DNA of 64,000 nt, taken from assembly GCA_029706075.1 (NCBI GenBank), contig JAINUG010000325.1:434001-498000 (forward strand). The letters are read 5' to 3'. Source of the stretch: Aldrovandia affinis. Taxonomy: Eukaryota; Chordata; Actinopteri; Notacanthiformes; Halosauridae. Below, piece after piece: positions 1 to 11,700 of this stretch. Below the pieces are notes generated by a model, which had not been told where the DNA came from, did no database searches, and saw only the letters and a list, made by a program, of their open reading frames with translations. Made by a program: the position numbers and the translations under genes. Position 1 is the first letter of the stretch; each line of letters opens with the position of its first letter.

Positions 1-214
1 GTGTTTCACTCTTATGAATTACCTTAGCATCTCTCTTCAGGGGGTTTCCCAACTCACACTCTGCTTCTGAGCCATTCTGATTGGCGTGGCACACCACCTG
101 CAGTGAGTGACATCATATCTGACTGAGTATGTGCGTGTGAATGCATATGTGTGTGTGAGTGTGTGTGTGTGTGTGAATGCATATGTATGTGTTAGTGTAT
201 TGGATATATCAAAA

Positions 215-250
<36 letters not shown>

Positions 251-329
251 TGTGGGTGGATATATCCGTGTGAGTGTGTGCATACGTGTGTGTGTTTTTG
301 TGTATGTGTGAGTGTGTGTGCATACATGC

Positions 330-369
<40 letters not shown>

Positions 370-475
370 ATACGTGTGAGTGTGTGTCTGTGTATGTGTG
401 TGTGTGTGCGTGTGTGTGTGTATATTTGTGTGAATTTGTGTGTGTGTGTGTGTCTTTCTCATTGGAAACTGGTAC
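1..475. repeat. Compound TG microsatellite in ITGA7 intron 16
   Basis: About 330 bases (126-453) of (TG)n broken by TGCATA(C/T) and TGAG units. The longest pure runs are near 217-247 and 339-367. Open frames across it are low-complexity artefacts. Nothing else is visible in this part-intron. Confidence 0.95.
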
Positions 476-659
476 CAGTGGGCCTCTGAAGCCAGAGTAG
501 GGCAGGGTCGTAGGGAGGGACACCAGCAGCTGGGCAGCGTGGGCGTCATCCCCATCTTCCTGAGGAGCCCCAGGGTCAGAGGGCATGTTCGTGACATTCA
601 CCTCCAGGGCCAATGAAATCCAGTCGGACAACGAGAACACTGGCATTCCTTCCTCATCT
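476..659 (-). CDS. itga7: ITGA7 exon 16 (calf-1), last exon visible
   Basis: Encodes [40 protein letters not shown] and [19 protein letters not shown]. The block VTN.PSDP..P..DGDDAH is an integrin alpha-6/7 signature. NVT is a possible N-glycosylation site. The donor is CTG|GTACCA (phase 0). Further exons, including the protease-cleavage region and membrane segment, are off the left edge. Confidence 0.93.
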
Positions 660-2750
660 CTGGACAGAGGGAGCGCAGCGTGAGACATGAAAAGACAGGT
701 GCACAGAGACAGTCACAGGGCAATTAACAGGCCCCAGAGACAGAAATACACACAAACCGACCGGGAAAGTGTGTACTCACATAGGCAGAGGGGTGAAAAC
801 GTCAGAGGTCGTAGGTCGAGTGCCAAACTGGTAGCTCAGCTGCAGGTTGCTCTGACAGATTTTATCATCCCCACAACCCTCCCTCAAGAAATTAACCTGC
901 AAAAACAAGAGTGGTGCGGACTATAGCTTTGATTTCTCCCAATTGTAAGTGCTGCATTGGCCCTATCCAGCAGCTGGACACTCACCTCGGTGTGCAGAGT
1001 GCTGGAATGGACGGGACTCAACACGGGAGACAGCTCCCCCAGTTTGGCGTGTAAAGGGGACTGCTTGCGTTTGATGCTGTGAGTCATGACCAGAGAGATC
1101 GGACGCAGCTTGTCTCGAAGGTTCTCCTAATGTGGAGAGCAAATGAGAGGAAACGCTTAGAAAAAACAAGTGAAGAAGACGCTGCAGCGCATCAATTTCC
1201 TTCATTAAAATCGAACAAAGCTGAACATTTACGAAGCACTAACAGCAACCAGTCTCCCGGCTGCCTTCTTCTGCTCTTTGCTGCCCCCTACCTGCAGCTG
1301 TAAGGTGGCAACGATGCAGCCTGCTATTTCCTGGCCACTGAGCTCCACCTCCTCAGAGTGCAGAAAGTCCAGCTCCATAGCACTGCGGCCCAGAAAGCTG
1401 ACCCGATGGGGCATGTTCAGCTTTCTGATTTCTGTGTCGGCCTCGAAGAGCACACTCAGCGCTGCACAGGGCCAGAGGGGCAAAGGGAGAGGTTAAAGGA
1501 AAAGATAACATTTGGGAAAAGCAGAATAAAACGAGCCAAACCAGCTCTGTGAACAGTATCATATTTCTTGCAGACGTGAAGGTGAGAAATAAGGTGTGTC
1601 TATGATGAACTGTTCATTGGGGGTTTCACGCTTTCATTTGTTTGTTTTTAAGCACAGCTGTTGTTGTAATAACAGAAGTACATTAGCGCTTTAATGATGT
1701 GAAGAGACAGAAGAAGATCGGAGTCAGCTGGGGCAGGATGTATTGAGCGTGTAAATGACGATTAAGTCGCAGGGCGACAGAGGGAGAGGAAGGAAGCCAA
1801 ATGGCTGCTGTACTCACTGATGTTTGGCGAATACGATTCCAGGTCCGCAGTGTAATAGAAGCAGGCCTTTATTTCCACACTGAGAAAGAAATCAAATAAA
1901 TACACAGTGCCCCAAGTCTACACCCTGTTTAAAAAATGTCAAGTTTTTTTTGCCTTACAGTCTGAAATTAAAACATATTAAATCAGATATTTTCTACCTT
2001 TATTTACACATATTACCCTACAATTTCCAAGTGAAAACTAATTTATCGAAATTCCTGAACATTAACAAAAAATTTTAAAAACTAGAATAACTTGGATTGA
2101 GAAGTCTACACCCCACTGAGTTAGTAATTGGTAGAAGCACTTCAATTACAGCCTGTTTGTTTGGATATGTCTCTACCAGCTTTGCACGCATTGATTGGGC
2201 AATGTTTGCCCATTCTTCCTTCTAGAGATGTTCAAGCTCAGTCATATTGCGTCGGGACCATCGATGGACTGCACTCTTAAAGTCATTCCTCAGGTTTTCT
2301 TAAAATTTGGTTCAGATTTTTCTGAGTTTTTCTCCCAATTTAGTAGCCAATTATACCCTCTATTTATTTTGATTCACCCTCCCCCACAAACTCACCGCCC
2401 ATCCTCCGGGTCAACCAATTCCCTGAGGCCAGCGACGATCTGCCTCCTCCGAGACGGAACTCGTCCACCTACTTCTGGAGACACCCTTTGCACTTCTTGG
2501 CAAGTTTGTGCCGGCTCACCCTCCCCCCTTCCCCTGGGGCAGACAGCCATATGCCGCCTCCGATCAGGGCTCTTAGCCAGGATGGGTCTGTTACTGTCGG
2601 GTTTCGAACCGCAACCGCAATAGACAGCTCACACTCGCAAAGCACCAGTCAATGTGAGTGCGTTACACTGCTACGCTATCCGATGCCCCATTCCACAGGT
2701 TTTCAATAGGATTTTCTTTTTGAGATGGGGTGTAGACTTTAAAGGGGCAC

Positions 2751-2781
<31 letters not shown>

Positions 2782-5700
2782 GGGAATAAGTTTTATGACT
2801 TTTTTGTGTTATCCTTGATATTTTTTAAGTGCACTTCTTCAGGGATACATCCATGGACTGCCTCTCCCTGACCTGGTCACAACTTACCACACCCCGTCCT
2901 GGTCCTTGCAGTTCTGCTGCTCCAGGTCAATGTACTGGGGTTTGATGGTAATGTCCCTTCTCACGTGAATGACTGGGTGAGACCTGTTAATGAGCATTAG
3001 GGTGGAAGAAGGGAACATGGATAAGATGTTCTCTAAAATAGGTGTTTGCAAACGTTTCCCCACTGTCCCACTAAATGAGTTGATTAACTAAACAACTGCA
3101 TGTACACTGTAACTAGTGCAGTGCATGTAATCAGTGCAGTGTTTAATTTGACTGGCGTGAATGTCAATGGACAGTGTATTAGATATCATATTTTGTCCTC
3201 ACCCATCCCATGACCCACAATTTACGAACACCTGCCCAAAAATTCCGTGCACTGGATCTCACCTGTAAAGAACCACCTGGTCATTCAGGGAGCCCACGGC
3301 CAAGTCAGGGAACAAGTTCCCATCGATGTCCAGACCCCCAGATATCGAGTAGCCAAACCGTTTCACCCCCACACTTACACCATCCAGCACCTGGGGGATA
3401 CAGGTTTAGTGGAAGAATGAATATTTGTATGAATATATTTACGAATATGAATGCACTTGACTGTAATTAACGTGATATCCCAAATAAAACATGGCTTAAC
3501 CCTTCTCACCTGGGAAGGCTTGGTGTCAATACCAGAGGAGGAACCTCGGAAGATGAAGACTTTGCCATCGCCGTCAAAAGGGGCTCCCACAGCAATGTCT
3601 GAACACAAACACACAGGGACAAACACATGTACATTTAGAACGTATCCTTGTTTAAACAAGCTTTTAATCACACATTTTTCTCCCAATTTGGAATGCCCGG
3701 ATAGACCGGAGGAGTTGCTCTTGCGTGATGAGACTGAAACCCTCCATCGCTGGGCAACCCTGTGGGGCGGCCGGTCACAGTCAGCACAGGCGTGATTTCA
3801 TACCAGACCTGCGTCTGCATCACTACACTGAGAACCAGAGCCACCTGACAGCCACTTCAAACATACCTTACATAAGCTCATATACTATGCTACGATATGC
3901 GATATACGATATTCTTCCACGGATTCAGAAGATTTTTCTAGTAAATAATGTTTTAGTATCAATAAAACTACTGTCTTTTGACAATAAAATACATCCATAA
4001 ACATCCGTAAAAAAACTGTTAAACTGTTGTTTAAGCCTATTTTCACCGGGGAAAAATCATCTTACCGGATACAGCATCCTACTGATAGACAATCATGAAT
4101 TGCCATGAAACAACATTGAGCACAATTGTTTTCATCCATCCACGGCGTCTGTTTCGTCCACTGTTGTGCAAATGTGGCATAAAAGTCCGGAAAGTCCGGA
4201 TTCTGACGGGAGTACCACTTTAAATAAGTGATCGACTGAGTAATGGATTGAAATGAAAATAATATGGAGGAAAGCGTGCCTTGGCACCCAGAACCTACCC
4301 CCGTACCCGTCCTGATCCAAGTCTCCCACGCTGTTGACAGTCACTCCGAACATGGAGTCGAACGTGCCGTTGAGCCGGATGGGCCGGGCCTCCTCCCAGT
4401 GACTCGATGGGTTCAGGTACACATACACCGCTCCCCCGATCTCCGCCTTGCGGTCGAAGAAGTTGGGCGCCCCCACAATCAGATCGGTCCAGCTGTGAGA
4501 GAGAAAGGAGGAGAGGGAGCGTGATAAACGGAATGAGAGAGGGAAGGAAGGAAGGAAGGAAGGAATTCATTCACGTTACAGCCTCTACTGTTCAGAAAAA
4601 AAATGGCCACATTCAGAAGACAAAATCCCCCACTTGTGTCAGGGGGAGATATACTGTAGATAGAGAGGGAAGGAAAGGGGGTAGAAACTAAATATTTACC
4701 CAATCCAAATCTTCTAGGGCACTCATTTTACATTATACATTTCACTCAGGCATGGAACAGATTGGAATAGCCTCAGTGCATACTATCCAATACAATCTTA
4801 AATATTCTATACACACATCAGTATCATGAAGTCGCATACAAAATCAACAAATGGTCCATCTACACGTTCCTTCCAGTGTGGTAACGTGTCAAATTGCCAA
4901 AGTCAATCTCACCACCAAGCATTACAGTGAACGCTCTCTACGTACACAAAGGTTACAGTCGAAATAACGTTACGGGAGAAACGTTAAGGGCTCTCACCCA
5001 TCGCGGTTGAGGTCGACCGTTGCCACGGAGTAGCCAAAAGAGGACGCCAGCTCTTCTCCCCACAGGATGTGCTGCGGCACCAGGCGGTACACGTTGTCCT
5101 TCCGGAGGAGCACCACCGCGCCTGTGTGATTGGCTCGCGGTGCCCCCGCCACAAAGGTCAGCTCCGTGACACTCATCACCGCTTTGGCAGAGTCTACAGA
5201 GAACCCTGCGCCACGACAGGGGAGAGGTGGCTGTCATGCACCTGGGAGTGGAGCAACCTCTCCTTACTGTCCTTCCTGTTTGGTCTCGCCTCTGATCCAC
5301 TGTTACTGATTGTGTTACTGATGTGTTACTGATGTGTTGTAGAGAATATACTTGTTGGGGACAATTCCATTTCAAATCAGTGAATTCAGGAAATGAAATG
5401 AAATTACTGAATTGTAAAAAAAAAAACATAATGAGGATTTTTCAATGAATGAATTGAATTCCAGTTCATTTCCTGAATTAATTGAATTGAAATGGAATTA
5501 ACCACAACTCCGCTGAGTAAACCTCTCTGTGTTATCTATCATAGCCCCCCCCTGTCAAAACATGACCAAGGTGTTTATCGGAAGAAAAGAAAGGCAATGG
5601 GGTGTTCATGAAAGAAGAGACGTGATGGAATACTGGGGCAAAGCATTTTAGAGCTGTTCAAAAACATTCAACATGGACCTGTGAAGTTTCTAAGCTTTGG

Positions 5701-8700
5701 CTAATGTACAGTTTCCACATTAACTTCAATTCTGTATTTTAGGAGGATTGTCATAAATGGTCAAAGTTACCCTCAAATCCCACAGTAGTGGGCTATTGCA
5801 ATTCAACTTAAAGAACACTAGATGGCGATAAATCCCAAAATAAAGAAATTCCATTCCCCTCTTGACTAGAACTTCATTCTCATTATTTATTTGCATGTTC
5901 AAGGAATGGCATTGCCCAGCTTACATTTTACATATTTATCATTTATACATCTAGATATTTGCTGGAGAAATTAAAGTTAAGTACCTTGCTCAGGGATACA
6001 AAGACAGTGCCTCATCTGGGAATTGAAGATGAAGCTTTATCAAGTTATAGACTCAACTCTTTTACCTCTATGCCATACTGTTACCCCAATTCTCTCAGCC
6101 CAACTTCATTTTGATCCATACGGTACTGTTGTTACCAGTATGTGAGTGTTATGGTAGGCCTGTAGGTGGGGTGTGTGGAAAGGGGTGGAGCTGCAGGTGA
6201 TGGGATGCACGTGTGATTTTGGGTGGCTGCATTTAAGCAAGCTGTGAAAATAATGCATTTCATTCATTTTGTTGGGGAAGGGGGTGTGGGTGGGGAGGTT
6301 GACAGTGAGAGAAAACAACAGGAACATTACCCAACATCAAATGGTAGTATACTAAGCATACAGAGGTGGAGGGGATGATGGGGTGGGGGAGGGAGGTGGC
6401 GATAGAAGGAAGTCAATGGGAGCTTAGGGTCAACATGCCAAAGCCAATCACAGACAGCTGGACACAGACACACAATCACTGAGTGACTCCATGGTGGCAG
6501 TTGTGGAATGCAAGACATTCTCCCTGAAAACTACAGTAGAAACCTTACAGAGTAACAAATGAAATAATGGAAATTCTTCATGCAAAGCAATTCACTCTGC
6601 ATCATTTTTCAGTCTGTTTTATGGGTTACAGTACAGATATGATAGTAAAGTTTGTATTATTATTATTATTATTATTTGACATTTGATCATAGGCCTTATG
6701 ATATCATGGACCAAACCCACAAAACAGACAGAAAAGCAACCCAGGTAGAATGGAATGGCTTTATATATCCCTATATTCTGATTGGTGGATTAAATCTCAC
6801 TTATTCTTCATTATCTTGTTGTCACAGAGCTCAAAGAAGCTATACTTTGTGATAGAAAAAAAAAACCCATTGTAAAACAGCTAAAACAATTCAACATGAT
6901 ATGGAGTGCATTTTGACAACAGTATAAATTAAGCAGTGATTTCTTTGATAATCATTGCTGAAGGTCTGACAACGATGGCCTTTACAGTTTAATCAGCTTG
7001 CGTGGCAAGCACAAAGGGGACCCCGGTTTAGAATTTTCAGGCTGCATGGCAAACTTGAATCCTGGTTAAATTAAGAGATTTTATAAAGCGTATTTAAAAA
7101 AAATACTGGGTGCAGTCAATAGGTTTAGTCACTTGGGTGTAGTAGTAGTTTTAGTAGTAGTTTTTTAGATTATGTATCACTCATAAACACATTTCCAAGC
7201 GCCTATTGTTTAAGCACTATAACACCTGTCCATTTCCCATTTGTGACCCTAGATCAGCTGCTATTAAATAGACCCTCTACAAAACAATAATGTTGCATTA
7301 GCAAACTCTGTAATACACTGCGTTACTTAATGCTAGTGCTTAGTACTTAGTGCTTAATTGAGTCAATTTAAGTAGTTCTGTTCCTCCTCATTGTTATCTA
7401 GTGAATGTGATATATTTGTTTTAAATCTTTTGAGTGGACTGACTTAACATGATATGAAGCATATAACAGCATTAGAGCAGGGACACTCACTCCTGTCACA
7501 TCCTCACTGGAGTGGAACAGTTTCCTGTCCTGATCCTTGCTGTACATGTCATAGGACCTATATTATATATGTATACAGTGGGTATAAAAAGTATTCACCC
7601 CTTTGGCATTTTTTGCATTTTATTTTCTTACTTCATGGAATCAAAAAAATGAAATGCACTAACCAGCTGTGGGACCTCTCACAGACAGGTGTATTTAATT
7701 TGAAATCCTTTTAAACACCTTGATTGTACCCCTGAAGACAATTGATTGCACCAAAGTTTATTTAGGTGTGTCATAGCAAAAGGGGTGAATACTTATGGGA
7801 TCAATGATTGCCTGTTTTTTATTTGAAATTAATTTTAAAAAAGGTATAGAGGTTAATTTTATTTGACATTATACACTATTTTGTGTTGATAAGTGGCAAG
7901 AAATCCCAATTAAATCCATTTGATCCCATAAAGAAAAGAAAATGTTAAGAACTATTTTAATATATTAGTTACATTATATTTCTATATATATATTAGTTCA
8001 AACCAGTGATTTTGATGAAGATTAATTGTGGTGCCATTCCTCTGTATTTCAACCTGCTGAAGCATACCATACAGTCTCTGCCTGATATAAGCATGCATGT
8101 GCTAGTGATGTGATTGTGGGGATTCGTTAAAACAGGCCAGCTATGGGTGATTGTGAGTTTGTGATGATGAAAGTTGGGGGGGAGTGAAGTCAAACAAGCT
8201 GCGTGTGTGCACGAAGTGAAATCTGTAGCAGCCCTCTGTGAAACAAAACAAAACTGTCCATCAAACAGAGAAGTTAATACACGGTGGACTAAAAGTGTAA
8301 AATGGACATTAGTTAGTATGTGACACGCCGCCCTCTGTGAGCCTAACGGGAAGAATTGTTCAGATCACGCAGCGATTCAAATGCACCGGTTCACTCTTTA
8401 TCACGTTAATGACAAGGACTTATTCCTTTGATAATATATCAACGTAAATCCTAAAAACCAATAATGAACTGACAAACGCAGATCTATGTAAAGACCCGCT
8501 AGTTACGGTCGCCCTAAGGAGATTTACCTTATGGCGATATCAACGATCAGCTACATTAATAAGGAGTTTTACCACAGATTCTATAGGCTCGCCAGATACT
8601 CCGCCTTTTTTCGTAAAATGGAACATTCTGTTTCCCTGCCACTGAAGGCAAAAATACCATGGCGATGGATGTTCTGTACTGTAATATAGCACCGGAAACT

Positions 8701-11700
8701 GCTGTCACCAACCGGAACCGCCTGTAGAAGCAAGGACTGTAGGAGCTGTCCATCTGGTCGGTTTATAGAATCTGTGGTTTTACTATGTGGTCCATACTCG
8801 CTGTTATTAATGGTCAGCTAAGTTAAATCCACTCGTTAAAAGCCACCATCAAGGAATCCAGGACAGACACACGCGGACCCAACACAGACATGCAGACGTT
8901 GGTCTGGCAGGACCGACACCGACACCACCAAACTACTGCTATACTACGGAGATCGGCAGACACCCCCACCTCCCCACAAACAGAGAGATAGCCTTTTCAC
9001 CACTGCGAAACCTAACTCCCCTCTCTGTGTACCCATACCAAAAAGCATTTACAATATATTAACTTTTACATTACATTTATTTATATTTCATGTCAGAAAT
9101 TGTATTGCAGAAATACATCTTTAATATATTATTGAAAGTATATGTGACATGCAAACTTATAATAGAATATACCCTTTTTGAGTCGTTAAAAGGCACCAAC
9201 ATTTTTCATACATTAAATATACGATCGGTGTACTTATGTACATATATTCCTTATGCATGCCACCCCTATATAATTTTATCAGAGTAATTTTACAATATAT
9301 TGTATTTATATGTCTTTTTGGTAAGGGTAGACCACAACTCTTACAGGGTCTATAATAAACTCCTAATTTTAATGAACAATAAAAAACATATTTTTGATGC
9401 ATCTTTGTACATAAAGATAACATTTATTTTCGGTATTAACACCAAGGATCAACAAGGCTGGATAAATGGGTCCAATGTGTCCACGTAATTGAGTCAGTTA
9501 CCCTAGCATCTGCAGTGGTACTCCAGCCTATCTCTTTGTCGTGGAGAAGTTGAAACAGTCTTCCTAAAGTTCTACAAATTCAACAGACGTCCTAGACACG
9601 AGCTAGAATGGGCACACGGAGGAGTGGGGTGGGGTTTGGGTCTGGGGGAAAGGGTAGAGGGGTTGTCTACCACTACAAAAGGGATCCCGGTCAAACAACG
9701 CCTTCTTACGCCTACAAACCTAAGTAGCTATTCTGAGCTACATCCTCAAAGATGGTAGGGCGGATGGAAGGCTCCAGAGTTTTGTACACCAGTGCGTCCT
9801 CCACTGGGCTAGCCATAAACAAGAGCCCTGGGGGCCCCAGAGATAGAGGGAGAGAGGGAGAGGAGGGGTGTGGGGGAAAGGGAGTGAGGGAGAGAGAGAG
9901 AGAGAAAAGGGAGGTGCAGGTGAGAAAGACTGTGCTGTGTTGTGACTTCAAGCCGGCATCGCAGTGGTCGCTTCTGCCTACCACCAGTGACTTTCAGAGG
10001 GACGAGAAGCATGACACAGATGGACACCTAAAATCAGGCCTGTGGGGAACACCGCCCACCACTGTGAGCAGTGGGGACATGGGCGTTTGAGATTATATTC
10101 AAGATTCTGAATCTTATTGTATTTTCTGTCTCCTCCAAGTTATGGTGGGAAAGCACCAGGCCCTGGCATGATGTTCACTTTTATAAGTGAAAGCAGAAAT
10201 GTTCCACAAAATTGCTTGGGAAATATGCAATAGAGTGGGAAGCACAGAGGGGATGAATAGCTATTAATGTAGTGCAAATAGAAAATAGGAAGGGCAGGGC
10301 CCGGCCTTGATGAGTCATGGGACAGTAGTCAGGGACAGCCCTAGAGGACATAAAACATCCCAACACAGTTTGGACAGTTTGGGAATGGTGCCATTTTGGG
10401 CTGGTCTGAGCCAGTTCTCGTCCCTCCCCCAGCCCTCTCTCTGGCCCTCTCGCACCAGGGAGTAGGGCAGACCGTACCCAGGTAGCTGTGGTAGGGTACT
10501 GGGATCAGCTGGGCATTCTGCTGTTTCTCGTCCGCCACCTCATAGGGTCCGTTGTCATAGAAACCCAGATCCAGCAGTGACTGATTGAGAAGCTGGACAC
10601 GCAGCTCTCCTGGAACGAACAAGGGTAAGAGACACAGCAACACACACACACACACTCACATGTACACACACTCACACACACACACACGCGGACACTCACA
10701 CATACACACTCACACGTACACTCACATATACTGTATACACAAACACACAAGAGCGCACACAGACACACACATGCACACACTCACACGTACACTCACACTT
10801 GCGGTGTACAGGTATGACGGTATACCAGAGGTTCTCAAACGGTGTGCCACAGCACACTGGTGTAGCTTGGGAGCTGGCCAGGTGTGCCGTGGAAGTTGTC
10901 CTAAGCATGAAATAGCTTAATTCAATTATTCCATAAATTAAATGTAATACAAATTTTAAATGTTATAAAATGTTTTATGTAACAAATGTAATTTGAAAAA
11001 ATGAAACAACTAAACCCATAAAGAGAAAATGAACCATGGTGCAACTAAATAAAACAAATAGGCCGAACGTTAGCAGGGCTCTCGCTCTGTTACTTTGATT
11101 CCATGGCAACGCGACAATGACTACGTTTACATGCACACCATATTCCTGTATTAATCGGAATAATGACAATATTCCGATTACGTATGAGTCATGTAAACGC
11201 CTTAACCCGATTGCCATAACCCGATTAAGATCATATTCTGATTACTAAAAACCCGAATAAGACCCCTGGCATATGCCTGTATTAACCAGATTATTGGGTC
11301 ATGTAAACATGTTAGTCGGAATATGCCCCTTAACGGAATATTAATTTACGTCTGCGCATGTTCATTTTGCAAGGAATCTGGGTAATTTAGCTTGGTTGCT
11401 ATAGCAATAGCTTTAGCTAGCAATTTGGCAACATGGCGAAAAGCACTCAGAAAAGTAATCACTTCTGGAGCGAGGATGAGACAAATTTATGTATTCAAAT
11501 CATGAAAGATCTAAATATCATGGAATACATCGATGGGCGAAAGCACCGCAATAGCGATATTTTTAAAAGGGTGTGCGACAAACTCAAAGAAGCAGGTTTT
11601 GTGCGCACTGCTGACCAGGTCAAACATCGGTGGAAAACCCTCACGTTCTCGTCTGCCATGGTTGAGGATGTGAATGAGAACGAGTGTTCTTGTTACATTA

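Larger units (their letters stand above)
5206..9719 (-). other. ITGA7 intron 6, otherwise unrecognised
   Basis: This 4.5-kb intron holds the fold-back, the family-B SINE and a Tc1 end listed separately. A relatively CpG-rich patch at 8320-8960 includes two ACCGGAA (ETS-type) motifs near 8692 and 8711. Otherwise 6091-7575 and 7941-9719 are AT-rich with (TTA)n at 6655-6676; I recognise no exon there. Confidence 0.6.

Noticed and set aside
37-597. Long frames of HTHT or CVCV across CA/TG repeats (also near 10500-10900, 16920-17123, 23616-23897, 32621-33015, 35570-36395)
   Set aside because: Low-complexity translations of microsatellites with no domain and no splice context.
4953-5429. 158-residue minus-strand frame as a separate gene
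   Set aside because: It is a shifted frame over ITGA7 exon 7 plus flanking intron.
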